The notes under the pieces were generated by a model. That model ran no database searches and was not told the DNA's origin. It saw nothing but the letters and a program-made list of their open reading frames with translations. 64,000 nucleotides of DNA from Yoonia sp035117555 (GTDB taxonomy: Bacteria > Pseudomonadota > Alphaproteobacteria > Rhodobacterales > Rhodobacteraceae), in contig NZ_JAYKPK010000011.1 of NCBI RefSeq assembly GCF_035117555.1, positions 1 through 64,000 on the forward strand. Direction: 5' to 3'. Below are positions 53,189 through 62,032 of the stretch, in pieces. Each line of letters begins with the position of its first letter. Position 1 is the stretch's first letter. The position numbers and the translations under genes were made by a program.

Positions 53189-55654
53189 TCAAGGTTGGCT
53201 GGGGGCCACGATTTCCAGCCATGTCGTCAAGAACCGCGCCCGTCGCTGCGGGTCCAGGGCGACCATCAGCACCGGGGCCAGTGCAATCGGCTGGATCACG
53301 CCCTGCCCCAGTTGTGATATCCGTTCGGGCGTCCAGCTACCAACACTGCCCGGCATGACAGCGCCCAGCGCCGCGCGGCCTGCCGCGACACGTTGTCCGC
53401 TCGGGGACAGTGCAAAATCGACAAAGGCGCGCGCCAGATCGGGGTTGCCGGCCTTGCGCGGGATCACCATGCTGCGGGTCAGCACCAGCACATAATCATC
53501 CGGCACGATAATCCCGATCGGCGCGCCCTCGGCCTGCCGCGCAAAAGCGTAAGACCCCAGAACATTATAGCCAAGGGCCAGATCGCCCGCTGCGACGCCG
53601 TCCAGAATCTCCGGGCTGGAATCGCTCAACCTTGCGCCCACACGGCCAAAGGCCGCAGCGAGCCGCCAGAATTGCGACGATATCTGCTGATCCTGCGCGG
53701 CCAGCAGATAGCCCACGCCGCTGCGGCCAATGTCATAGGTCGCCACCCGGTTCATGAAACGGGCGGATTCATCTTCCAGCAGCAGGGCAAGATCCAGATG
53801 CGTGCGTGGCTGGGTGCCCGGTGGTACCAGCTGCGGATTATAGATGATGACGGCGGGTTCATAGCTGAAGCCGATCACCTCGGCCCGCCATTGCGCCCAG
53901 CCCGGCAATTGATCAAGCCATGGCGAAAGATAGGCCAAAGCATGACCGTCATTGGCCAGTTTCAACTGCAGATCAGAGGCCGAACTGATCAACAGATCCG
54001 GCGCCGGATCAATCGTCCCGGCAAGAAACCCATCATAAAGGGCAAGGCTGTCGGTCTCGACATAGGTCACCGCAACGCCGGGATTTTCTGCCTGAAACGC
54101 CGTGATGAATGGCGAGAACAGCTTTGTATCCGTCGTGCCTGCAATCGCGATGCGCCGGGTTTCGGGGTGATCTGCGGCGAAAAGCAAAGGCTCTGCCACG
54201 CCGGGTGTTGGAACGCTCAGCCATGACAGACCCACGACCAGAACCGTGACCAAGGCATGGCTCGACCGATGCGGCGGCGGGGCTTTTGCCATGGGCAAAG
54301 CGGCAGCCACTTCCAACCCGCCACCCGGACGGTCGCACAGCATCAGGTAACCGCCATGTCCGGTCACCACGCGCTGCGCAATCGCCAGCCCCAGACCGGA
54401 CCCGACAGTATGGCTGACGCCCGCACCACGCACGAAGCGTTGCAGGACGCGGTCCTTGTCAGCATCTGCAATTCCCGGCCCGCGATCCAGGACCGCCAGC
54501 CTGACCATATTGTCCGCACTGACCGAGACCGCAACGTCGATCACCCCCGCAGAATAGGCCAAAGCGTTGCCGATCAGATTGCGCAGCATTTCGCGCAGAC
54601 CCACGCGGTCGCCCAGCACCACAGCGATATCCGCACCGGGGCCAAAGACAGTCTGCACCCGGGGACGCAGATCGGGGTCCAGCCGCCCGACGACTTCGTC
54701 AACCAGCGCCGTGACCGACAGCGCCTGCGCCTCACCTTTATCCATCCGATGGGAGATCGTGGCATCCATCAAAAGCTGGGTCACAAGATGGCTCGCCTCG
54801 ACAGCTGAGTCGTGGATGCGCGCAAGACGGGCGCTCAGTTTGGCCGGATCGGGTTCATCCAGCGCCATTTCGGTCTGCGCCCGCAACGAGGCGAGCGGAT
54901 TGCGGACCTGATGCGCAGCCTCTGCCACCAGCCCGCCCATCCGCGCCATGGATTTTTCCAGCCGCGCCATAAAAGTGTTCAACCCACCGACCAGTCGCTG
55001 CACTTCGACAGGCACCGGCACATCCAATGGCGACAGATCATCAGGGCGGCGCTGGCGCAGCGCGTGGTCAATGACGGCCAGCGGCGCAAAGGCGCGTCCG
55101 ACCACGATCCAGACCAACGCCAGAGACAGCATCGTCAGAACCGCCACCGGCACGAGCGCCGCACCGACGATTTCGCCGGCCAGCGTCGCACGCGCGCCAC
55201 GTGTTTCGGCCACCCGGATCGTCACCCAGCCTGTCCCATCAGCGGTCGAGATCAGCCGACCAAGGCGCGCCAGACGCACGGGTTCGCCGTTATGGGTGGT
55301 GTCGGTGAAAACCGGCGTAATGGACGTGGCCAGCGGCGCATCCGGCGCAAGATCGGGATATCCGGTGACATGCTCGCCCTGCGGGCCGACCACGGCATAA
55401 AAAACCCGGTCATCGCCCGATACCATCGCAAAAGCGGCAAAGGGCATTTCGACCACAACCGCGCCATCCTCGACCAGCACGGCACCAGCGATGGACAAGG
55501 CTGCCGCTGACAATAGCCGGTCCAGCGCCTGATCCGCGGCGCGATTGGCATAGCCTTTGATAAAGGTCAAAAGCAGCAGCGCCGCGACCAGCAACATGCT
55601 GGCGGCCAAAATCAGGATGCGCCGCCGCAAGGACGGCGGATTAATCCTGTGCAT
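53189..55654 (-). CDS. Histidine kinase fused to a C-terminal periplasmic binding protein
   Basis: An 821-residue protein in two parts. Residues 1-460 are a TctE/QseC-type sensor kinase: membrane segments at about 12-32 and 163-186, a periplasmic sensor between them, a short HAMP-like linker, the dimerisation domain with phospho-His248 in AAHQVRNPLASL, and ATPase boxes NLIGNALAYS, DRGPGIAD and GSGLGLAI. Then comes a third hydrophobic, signal-peptide-like segment (about 466-487, ending VAEP). Residues 490-821 form an AfuA/PgtC-like (COG1840-type) binding protein that would lie in the periplasm. Overlaps the response regulator by 14 bases and precedes tctCBA. The kinase probably reads a ligand bound by its own tail and controls tctCBA. 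The ATG at 55654 is preferred over a GTG at 55687. Confidence 0.88.
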   Translation of the reverse strand: MHRINPPSLRRRILILAASMLLVAALLLLTFIKGYANRAADQALDRLLSAAALSIAGAVLVEDGAVVVEMPFAAFAMVSGDDRVFYAVVGPQGEHVTGYPDLAPDAPLATSITPVFTDTTHNGEPVRLARLGRLISTADGTGWVTIRVAETRGARATLAGEIVGAALVPVAVLTMLSLALVWIVVGRAFAPLAVIDHALRQRRPDDLSPLDVPVPVEVQRLVGGLNTFMARLEKSMARMGGLVAEAAHQVRNPLASLRAQTEMALDEPDPAKLSARLARIHDSAVEASHLVTQLLMDATISHRMDKGEAQALSVTALVDEVVGRLDPDLRPRVQTVFGPGADIAVVLGDRVGLREMLRNLIGNALAYSAGVIDVAVSVSADNMVRLAVLDRGPGIADADKDRVLQRFVRGAGVSHTVGSGLGLAIAQRVVTGHGGYLMLCDRPGGGLEVAAALPMAKAPPPHRSSHALVTVLVVGLSWLSVPTPGVAEPLLFAADHPETRRIAIAGTTDTKLFSPFITAFQAENPGVAVTYVETDSLALYDGFLAGTIDPAPDLLISSASDLQLKLANDGHALAYLSPWLDQLPGWAQWRAEVIGFSYEPAVIIYNPQLVPPGTQPRTHLDLALLLEDESARFMNRVATYDIGRSGVGYLLAAQDQQISSQFWRLAAAFGRVGARLSDSSPEILDGVAAGDLALGYNVLGSYAFARQAEGAPIGIIVPDDYVLVLTRSMVIPRKAGNPDLARAFVDFALSPSGQRVAAGRAALGAVMPGSVGSWTPERISQLGQGVIQPIALAPVLMVALDPQRRARFLTTWLEIVAPSQP

Positions 55655-56321
55655 CCTGCGCCATCCGCACCAGATAGCCGACACCACGCACTGTCACCAG
55701 TTCCACCGCGCCGCCCGCAATCTTGCGCCGTACACGTGACACCAGCAATTCCAGCGCATTTTCAGAACCACCATCCTCCAGATCGGACAGCCGCGACATC
55801 AGCCGTTCGCGGGTCACGACCCGGCCTGCCTGCGCCATCAATGCCTCCAACAGACCAAATTCGCGCCGCCCCAGATCGACGATGCGGCCAGCCTGCGTCA
55901 CCGTCCGGCCCGCCGGGTCCAGCGTCAGCTGGCCGATTTGCAGAACCGAGGTGAAATGCCCGGTCGGGCGGCGCACCAGCGCCCGCAGCCGTGCCTCCAT
56001 CTCGCGCATGTCGAAAGGTTTGACCAGATAATCGTCAGCGCCAAGATCCAGCAGGCTGACCTTGTCGTCAATCTCGGCCTTGGCGGTGATCACAAGGACC
56101 GGCAGGTCGCGCCGCTGCCGCCGGATCTGGCGCAGGATCGTGATGCCATCAGCCGCAGGCAAAGTCAGATCAAGGATCACCGCATCGATACCGGCATCAT
56201 CAATGATCTGATCGACCTCGCGACCGTCTTTGTTCCAGGTCACAATATGACCCGCCATGCGCAGCCGGTGTTCCACAGCTTCGCCCACGTCAGAATTGTC
56301 TTCGACCAATAACACCCGCAT
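55641..56321 (-). CDS. OmpR-type response regulator (TctD-like)
   Basis: A 226-residue regulator. Receiver domain at 1-115: acidic EDN near the N-terminus, phospho-acceptor Asp51 in VILDLTLP, and Lys near 102 in YLVKPFD. A winged-helix OmpR/PhoB DNA-binding domain spans about 125-220 (GRREFGLLEALMAQAGRVVTRERL). It should be phosphorylated by the fused kinase encoded next and control the carboxylate transporter. The open frame continues upstream to 56513, but the Met at 56321 gives the standard start; the ribosome site is weak. Confidence 0.92.
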   Translation of the reverse strand: MRVLLVEDNSDVGEAVEHRLRMAGHIVTWNKDGREVDQIIDDAGIDAVILDLTLPAADGITILRQIRRQRRDLPVLVITAKAEIDDKVSLLDLGADDYLVKPFDMREMEARLRALVRRPTGHFTSVLQIGQLTLDPAGRTVTQAGRIVDLGRREFGLLEALMAQAGRVVTRERLMSRLSDLEDGGSENALELLVSRVRRKIAGGAVELVTVRGVGYLVRMAQDAQD

Positions 56322-56425
56322 CACAAAGGTTGAGACCATGAAACGCGTCAAGTAAAGGCGCAATTCACATGCATCGCAGGATGCGCCAGTGATGTTTTGC
56401 CACGACCGGGGATGCAGCAGACAGC

Positions 56426-56455
56426 AAAAAGCCCGGCGCAAAGCACCGGGCTTTT
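56426..56455. terminator. Terminator between SH3-like gene and response regulator
   Basis: AAAAGCCCGG and CCGGGCTTTT pair around a short loop (GCGCAAAGCA region). Each strand gives a stem followed by T residues, so it could work both ways. It ends the minus-strand SH3/DUF1236-like gene 18 bases after its stop. Confidence 0.85.
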
Positions 56456-56472
56456 CTGTAGATTGGGACGAT

Positions 56473-57156
56473 TTAGCGGATAACGCGGACGATCGCGCCG
56501 GTTTCTGCATCAACCAGAACGGTCTGATTGTTCACGTTCAGATAGCGGAGTTCCGGCTGTGTCGGCACGTCATACATGACCACTTCGGCTGGCACACCGG
56601 CACCGACAGCGACTTCACCGTTCAGGTAGACGGTTTCGACCGGGTTGCTGGTCACATAGGTGATCGTTTCTTCCGTAGGTTCGACGGTTGACACGGCAAC
56701 TGCCGTACCAAGCACACCCCCCGCAATGATCCCACCGACCGGGCCACCGGCAACAAAGGCGATCATCGAACCGACAGTGGCACCAACGGCAGCGGCCGAA
56801 TTCTGCTCTGTCTGGGTCGCGTCTTCATCGGGGACGGTGATTGTCGTCAGGGACAGCGAACCGGGACGGTTGATCAGTGCGACAGGTGTCGCATCTTCTT
56901 CGACATAAAGATATTCGCCGGAGGCCCAGGCGGTTTGTCCGTCAAAGCTGATCTGGCACCAGGTGATATCTTCCAGGCAACCTTCGATCACGACGGTCTG
57001 GTTCAGTTCCAGAATACCGACGGCAGGGGCGAATTCGCTCGGTGTCACGCGGGCAGCGATTTCGGCGCCAGCGCGGGCTTCAGTGGATTGAGCGAATGAT
57101 GGCAGGGCAGCAGTCAACGCGATCGCCGAAGCGATGCCAAGGGGCAGAATTTTCAT
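56473..57156 (-). CDS. Secreted SH3-like and DUF1236-like protein
   Basis: About 227 residues from MKILPLGIASAIALTAALPSFAQ, a clear signal peptide. AAAGGA is upstream; the frame to 57204 is not supported. A bacterial SH3-type domain spans about 30-90 (ARVTPSEFAPAVGILELNQTVVIEG, WASGEYLYV). A Gly-rich hydrophobic segment follows near 122-150. The C-terminus YLNVNNQTVLVDAETGAIVRVIR matches DUF1236-type repeats. It likely binds the cell wall or sits in the inner membrane facing the periplasm. Confidence 0.8.
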   Translation of the reverse strand: MKILPLGIASAIALTAALPSFAQSTEARAGAEIAARVTPSEFAPAVGILELNQTVVIEGCLEDITWCQISFDGQTAWASGEYLYVEEDATPVALINRPGSLSLTTITVPDEDATQTEQNSAAAVGATVGSMIAFVAGGPVGGIIAGGVLGTAVAVSTVEPTEETITYVTSNPVETVYLNGEVAVGAGVPAEVVMYDVPTQPELRYLNVNNQTVLVDAETGAIVRVIR

Positions 57157-57309
57157 AATAGTCCTTTCGGTCCGCCCGATGCTTGCCTGATGTTCAGGGG
57201 CCACCAGAGCGGTATGTGACGACTATATTGACCGGCCCACATCCGCGTAAGCTGCGTTGGCCGCCCGTTTTGCCCAATAGGCCGTATTCCGCCGGAGATC
57301 CGGCAAGCC

Positions 57310-58359
57310 TTAGATCCGCCGCCCCAGCAGCCAGACAAAAAACACCCCGCCGATAAGGCCGGTGACGATGCCGATCGGCAATTCCTCGGGCGCGCGGATC
57401 GTGCGGGCAAGGATGTCGCACCAGACCAGAAACACCGCCCCGAACAAAGCCGAGACCGGCAACACCCGTGCATAGCTGCCACCCACCGCCATCCGTACGA
57501 TATGCGGGATCATCAGCCCGACAAAGCCGATCACGCCGGAGAACGCGACCATCACGCCAGTGACCAGCGCGCCGGCCACGAACACCTCCAACCGGAACCG
57601 CGCGACGGCGATGCCCAGGGTCGCAGCGGTCTCATCGCCCACAGTCATCGCGTCCAGATCATGGGCGCGCCAGCGGAACCATGCGCCGCAAACCAGCAAG
57701 ACCCCCAGCGGATAGATCAGATGCGACCATTGCGCGAGGCCGAGCCCGCCCAACATCCAGAACACCACCGTCTGGGTGGCGCGCGGATCGCCCAGAAAAA
57801 TCATGACATTCGCTGCCGCCATCACGATGAACGACACCGCAACCCCCGCCAGCACCAGCCTGTCTGCCGATGACGCGCGCGCCACCCGCGCCACACCCAG
57901 CACAAGACCAGTGGCGACCAGCGCACCAAGGAAAGCAAAAAACGGCACGGTCAGCGCGCCAAGGATCAACCCGGTGTGAAGCAGCGCCACAATCGCGCCA
58001 AAAGCGCCACCCGATGAGATCCCCAGCAGATGCGGATCGGCCAATGGATTGCGCGTCACCGCCTGCAATGTCGCCCCCACCATCGCCAGCCCCGCGCCCA
58101 CCATCGCCGCCAGCAAGGCACGCGGCAGGCGCAAATCCCACACGATGGCATCACGGCCCGGCGACCAGTCAGGCGTTATGATACCGGGCAGCAGGTTGTC
58201 GGCGATCACGCCCCAGACCACGCGTGTCGGCACCGTGACGGCGCCCACGCTGACCGCTGCCGAAACCGACACCAGCAGCACCAGCGCCGACAGGATCAGC
58301 GCCAGAGGAAAGACGCGGCGTTTGCTGGCCATCCAGGCGGTGATCGCCTGATCACTCAT
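57310..58359 (-). CDS. btuC: FecCD/BtuC-type ABC transporter permease
   Basis: A 349-residue permease with about 10 membrane segments. The family features include LPRALLAAMVGAGLAMVGATLQAVTRNPLADPHLLGISSGG (about 75-115) and SGVIGFVGLMIPHIVRM (about 270-287). It forms the membrane dimer of a corrinoid- or siderophore-type importer. It overlaps the binding protein gene by four bases. The upstream B12 riboswitch points to cobalamin or a precursor as substrate. Confidence 0.88.
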   Translation of the reverse strand: MSDQAITAWMASKRRVFPLALILSALVLLVSVSAAVSVGAVTVPTRVVWGVIADNLLPGIITPDWSPGRDAIVWDLRLPRALLAAMVGAGLAMVGATLQAVTRNPLADPHLLGISSGGAFGAIVALLHTGLILGALTVPFFAFLGALVATGLVLGVARVARASSADRLVLAGVAVSFIVMAAANVMIFLGDPRATQTVVFWMLGGLGLAQWSHLIYPLGVLLVCGAWFRWRAHDLDAMTVGDETAATLGIAVARFRLEVFVAGALVTGVMVAFSGVIGFVGLMIPHIVRMAVGGSYARVLPVSALFGAVFLVWCDILARTIRAPEELPIGIVTGLIGGVFFVWLLGRRI

Positions 58360-59300
58360 TGGCGTGCATCCGCGAAAGCGGCGGCCAAGGTGGCAATCGC
58401 GCCGATATTGCGCGGGCCCGGCACAGCCTCGACATAGTCCAGCGTGACGAAATTATCCTCTCGCACAGCCTGAAGATCGGCAAAGGCGGGGTTGTTCATC
58501 ATGAAGTCACGCTTTTGCGCAGCGGTCACATCGCCATAGTTCACGATCAGAATCACCTCCGGGTCCTGCGCGATCACCTCTTCCCAGGCGACGGTCGCCC
58601 AGCTTTTCTCAAATGTGTCCATGATATTGGTGCCGCCTGCCGCCTCGATCAGCGCGGTCGGCATGGCATAGCGTCCGGCGGTGAACGGCTGATCCTCGCC
58701 GCTGTCATAGACGAACACGCGCGGGCGGTCTTCAGCGGCCACATCAGCGGTCAAGGCCGCAACCTCGGCGCGCCAAGCCGTCACCATCGCCTCGGCCCTT
58801 TCGGTCACGCCAAAGATCCGGCCAAGGTTCAGAATATCGGCATACATATCCTCAAGGCTTGCCTTGCCCTTCTCCATGATATGGGCACAGCTTTCGGTCA
58901 GTTCGTAAACCGCAATGCCGTAAGGAGCGAGCGTATCGGGCGTCAGTTCGCTGCCGACGCGCAGGCCATAATTCCATCCGGCAAAAAGAAAGTCAGCATC
59001 CGCACCGATCAGCACCTCGCGGGTCGGGCTTTTCGGGGCCAGTTCTGGCAGCGCGGCGATATCTGCGCGCAAAGTCTCGTCAACCTTGCTCCAACCGCTG
59101 ATCCCGGTATGGCCGACCATTTGATCACGCAACCCAAGTACCAGCATCATTTCCGTGATCGCCACATCATTTGATACAGCCCGCTGGGGTGCCGCGTCAA
59201 AAGTCACCGCGCGGTCACAGCTTTGCACGGTGACCGGATAATCCTGCGCAACGGCTGGGCTGGTGGCCATGATGCAGGCGGCAAGGGTCAGGTATTTCAT
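58356..59300 (-). CDS. btuF: Corrinoid-type ABC transporter binding protein
   Basis: A 314-residue class-III binding protein with signal peptide ending AVAQ. The mature protein includes PQRAVSNDVAITEMMLVLGLRDQMVG and AAGGTNIMDTFEKSWATVAWEEVIAQDPEVILI, typical of BtuF/FhuD relatives. It follows the ATPase gene by three bases and precedes the permease. The B12 riboswitch upstream supports a corrinoid ligand; cobinamide or another tetrapyrrole remains possible. Confidence 0.85.
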   Translation of the reverse strand: MKYLTLAACIMATSPAVAQDYPVTVQSCDRAVTFDAAPQRAVSNDVAITEMMLVLGLRDQMVGHTGISGWSKVDETLRADIAALPELAPKSPTREVLIGADADFLFAGWNYGLRVGSELTPDTLAPYGIAVYELTESCAHIMEKGKASLEDMYADILNLGRIFGVTERAEAMVTAWRAEVAALTADVAAEDRPRVFVYDSGEDQPFTAGRYAMPTALIEAAGGTNIMDTFEKSWATVAWEEVIAQDPEVILIVNYGDVTAAQKRDFMMNNPAFADLQAVREDNFVTLDYVEAVPGPRNIGAIATLAAAFADARQ

Positions 59301-59303
59301 GGA

Positions 59304-60095
59304 TCAGGTCCTTTTTGCGGTCGGAAGATGATAGGTAAAATGCGCTTGCCCGCTGGGGTGCAGGGTTTCGCGCCGCGCAGTGACGCGGAAGCTGCGGGCG
59401 ACGACAGCTTCGGTCAGCACCTTGGCAGGCGGGCCGAACGCGAGTGCATGACCATCGGCCAGCACCAGCACATCGTCGCACAAACCGTTGGCAAGGTTCA
59501 GGTCATGCAGACTGGTGACGATGGTGATGCCAAGATTGCGGACCAGCGCCAGCACTTCCAGCTGATGGCGGATATCAAGGTGGTTGGTCGGTTCATCAAG
59601 GATCAGCAGACCCGGTTCCTGTGCCAGCGCGCGCGCCACCATGACGCGCTGCTTTTCACCGCCCGACAATGTGCCCAGCGCGCGATGCGCCAGCCCCTGC
59701 AGATCAAGCCGGTCCAACGCATGATCAACGATCTGCATGTCCCTTGCGCCACCGCTGGCAAAGCCGCGCCGGTGCGGCGTGCGGCCCAGCGCCACGATCT
59801 CGCGCACGTTCAGGGCGAAATCCGTGGGCTGTTCCTGCAGAACAACCGCGATCCGGCAGGCAGCCTCGCGCGCGGACATCTGCCACAGGTCCCTGCCATC
59901 CAGTATGACCGTGCCAGTCATGGGCCGGTGAAACCGATAAAGCATCCGCAGCAGCGTGGATTTCCCTGCGCCATTGGCCCCGACGATGCCCAGCATCCGC
60001 CCCGGCGCAAGGTCAAACCCGATGCCGGACAGGATCGCGGCTTGCCCGGCAGGCCCCCAGCCGATATGCGTCACGCGCAGCGACGCCGCGGTCAT
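59304..60095 (-). CDS. btuD: FecE/BtuD-type ABC transporter ATPase
   Basis: A 263-residue ATPase with Walker A GANGAGKST (about 39-47), signature LSGGEKQRV (about 141) and Walker B LLILDEPTNHLD (about 160). It energises the importer formed with the next two genes. The ATG at 60095 has no good ribosome site and lies 30 bases after the stop of a 52-codon frame, so translation may depend on that frame. Confidence 0.9.
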   Translation of the reverse strand: MTAASLRVTHIGWGPAGQAAILSGIGFDLAPGRMLGIVGANGAGKSTLLRMLYRFHRPMTGTVILDGRDLWQMSAREAACRIAVVLQEQPTDFALNVREIVALGRTPHRRGFASGGARDMQIVDHALDRLDLQGLAHRALGTLSGGEKQRVMVARALAQEPGLLILDEPTNHLDIRHQLEVLALVRNLGITIVTSLHDLNLANGLCDDVLVLADGHALAFGPPAKVLTEAVVARSFRVTARRETLHPSGQAHFTYHLPTAKRT

Positions 60096-60125
60096 GGGGC
60101 ATATCCGGCATCAGACCGGATCAGG

Positions 60126-60284
60126 CTAGGGCAGCGCGGCTCCTGCCGCAAATGGCGCAGCACTGCGCCATATCTGTGTGTAAAATGTGGGATCGTCCGG
60201 TCCATGCAGCCCTCCGCGCCAATGCGGGGCTTGCAAAAAGTCGGAACAGACCAATCCTGTCGGCATCAGCCGTTGTCTTGCCAT
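60126..60284 (-). CDS. Unrecognised 52-residue protein in the B12 riboswitch leader
   Basis: A short frame starting MARQRLMPTGLVCSD, preceded by the strong ribosome site AAGGAAGG with seven bases to the ATG at 60284. It contains QAPHWRGGLHGPDDPTFY and several Trp and His residues, and ends in an Ala-rich tail. I recognise no family. It is the first translatable frame after the cobalamin riboswitch, and its stop is 30 bases before the ATPase gene, which lacks its own clear site. It may be a leader peptide coupling translation, or a small B12-linked protein. Real translation is likely but not certain. Confidence 0.55.
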   Translation of the reverse strand: MARQRLMPTGLVCSDFLQAPHWRGGLHGPDDPTFYTQIWRSAAPFAAGAALP

Positions 60285-60353
60285 CGTGACCTTCCTTTCC
60301 GGGACACCCCGCCCGGGTCGAATTTCATTAAGGTGCCTGACGGCACCGTGCAG

Positions 60354-60540
60354 ATGGCAGGTCTCCTGACTTGCGGGTCGACACTTCCCCGAACCTTCCC
60401 GGACCATCAGGTCCAGTGGCATCCTCGGGGTCGCTCACCGCTCACAGTTGCGGGGGCAGTCACGGGTTTGGCGCCTGATGGCTATTCCGCACCGTGTTCC
60501 CTTTTCATCCCGGTCAGCTTTGCGCCTTGCGGGAACCATC
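60354..60540 (-). promoter_or_regulatory. Cobalamin riboswitch
   Basis: On the minus strand the conserved core is clear: AAGGGAA near 60497-60503, CTGCCCCCGCAACTG at 60446-60460, GGGAAGG near 60395-60401, and the B12 box AGTCAGGAGACCTGCC at 60356-60371. Downstream, GGTGCC-GTCA-GGCACC forms a small hairpin, and a second GC hairpin lies just before the ribosome site of the 52-codon frame. These probably form the expression platform. It should shut off the importer when adenosylcobalamin is abundant. Confidence 0.95.
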
Positions 60541-60606
60541 TGGGGATAGAATTGAGACATAATGACGCGATCGTCAACCCGCGATTGGCACAGCGCGGCC
60601 CCGTGT

Positions 60607-62016
60607 TCACACCCACCAGGCAAGCATTGCGAAAATCGGCACCAATGCGACAGCGCTGAGGCCCGCATGGGTCAGGTTCCAGCCCCAGGTCAGCCGCCGC
60701 GGGGAAATGCCCGCGACCCGGTCGATCAACAAGACCACTGTGGCGAAGGGCGAAAAGGTCATCGACAAGGCCCAGCCGCAGGAAATCGACAGTGCGATCA
60801 GCGTGGGATTTGCGGGCATGATGTCCAGACTGCCAAACAGGCTGCCAAAAAATACCGCCATCATGATCGGGCTAAGCGCAAGCAGGCTCAACAGGCTCAA
60901 CAGGACCGGGATCAGCGACAGCAAGACAAAATCCGGCATGGCGTAAATTCCCAGCCCCGTCGCCAGTGAATCCGCTGGCATGAGCGAGGCTGCAGCCCGC
61001 CCGACAAAGCCCGAACAGCCCAAGGTCACGGCAATGGCGGCTGATTTCGGCAGATTGACCGTGACGATATGATGCAACCGCTGCCCTGTGGCAGTCAGCG
61101 CCCGCTGCACGGTCGCCACCATGTCTTTCCCGAAAGGCTGCAGATATTGCACCCCCAGCCAGCCGGTCAGCATGACAGGACAGGCCAGCATCAGCCCGAA
61201 CACCACAGTATCGCCGGTCAGCCACATCGCGATCAGGGTCATCGTAAACATCACTCCGCAGGCCGCAAAAAACAACGCCGTCGCGATCAATGGGAAAGGG
61301 GCGGCAGGCCGGTCCTTGTCAAACAGAAAGGCGCGAAACCGCAGCTTATCCTCCACCGCGCCCAAAAGCAGCATCGCCAGATAGATGCCAAACCCCAACC
61401 CGATCCAAAGCGGTCGGTTGACGCCGGGGATCAGCTCGACCACTGCCAACGGCGCGATTGCGGTGGGCGACCAGACCACCGACCATGCAAAACCGCGCAA
61501 CACGGCGCTGATCTGGCGACGCTCGCGCACCGGGTTCTGCGCATCGCCCGGTGTTGCCGCCGCGATCCCGCGCCGCACCAATGGCACCAGAAAGCTGACG
61601 ACACCCAGATTGAACAGCACCGCCATCACGCCGGTGCCCGCATAAAGCGCCGGATACTGCCGCCCGGCGGGCTGCTGCGTCAGATAGCGCCCGCAGCTTT
61701 CGACTGAAGGCGAGGTCGAGGCCGCCTCATGCAGCAAGCCCATGAGCAGGATGAAGGTCATCAGAAAGGTCGCCTGATCCAGCGCTGCTGCGATCTCGCG
61801 CGCCGGATCACTGCCCCAGACGACCAGAGATCCTGTCAGCACCGCACTCAGCACCAGCAAATAGCCTTCACGCAGGCCCATGGATCTGCGCGCCGCCAGG
61901 ACGACGCAGGCGGCAAGGCTCCAGGTCACGACCTGTACTGCCGGGCTGTCCATGATCCGTGCCAGCAATTGGGCAAAGATCAGACCGACCATTAACATGC
62001 CCAGTGGTGCGGCCAT
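60607..62016 (-). CDS. Multi-spanning permease of unknown substrate
   Basis: A 469-residue integral membrane protein with about 12 hydrophobic segments. Two related halves and a loop with LVRRGIAAATPGD hint at an ion-transporter-superfamily (C4-dicarboxylate/TRAP-large-like) fold, but I cannot place it in a named family. AAGAGG precedes the ATG. It follows the LarA-like gene by 16 bases, so it probably carries the substrate or product of the LarA-like and UxaA-like enzymes, such as a hydroxy or sugar acid. It ends just upstream of the riboswitch and belongs to a different unit. Confidence 0.7.
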   Translation of the reverse strand: MAAPLGMLMVGLIFAQLLARIMDSPAVQVVTWSLAACVVLAARRSMGLREGYLLVLSAVLTGSLVVWGSDPAREIAAALDQATFLMTFILLMGLLHEAASTSPSVESCGRYLTQQPAGRQYPALYAGTGVMAVLFNLGVVSFLVPLVRRGIAAATPGDAQNPVRERRQISAVLRGFAWSVVWSPTAIAPLAVVELIPGVNRPLWIGLGFGIYLAMLLLGAVEDKLRFRAFLFDKDRPAAPFPLIATALFFAACGVMFTMTLIAMWLTGDTVVFGLMLACPVMLTGWLGVQYLQPFGKDMVATVQRALTATGQRLHHIVTVNLPKSAAIAVTLGCSGFVGRAAASLMPADSLATGLGIYAMPDFVLLSLIPVLLSLLSLLALSPIMMAVFFGSLFGSLDIMPANPTLIALSISCGWALSMTFSPFATVVLLIDRVAGISPRRLTWGWNLTHAGLSAVALVPIFAMLAWWV

Positions 62017-62032
62017 GACTTACCTCTTGGGT

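Noticed and set aside
53189..54292. Separate binding protein gene starting at an internal Met before the third hydrophobic segment of the fused kinase
   Set aside because: No ribosome site precedes the Met codon at 54292 and there is no stop between the domains, so a fusion is the simpler reading, though internal initiation is not excluded.
59223..60659. 478-codon plus-strand frame across the ATPase gene and riboswitch
   Set aside because: It runs antisense through a clear ATPase and a conserved riboswitch, which explain the sequence.
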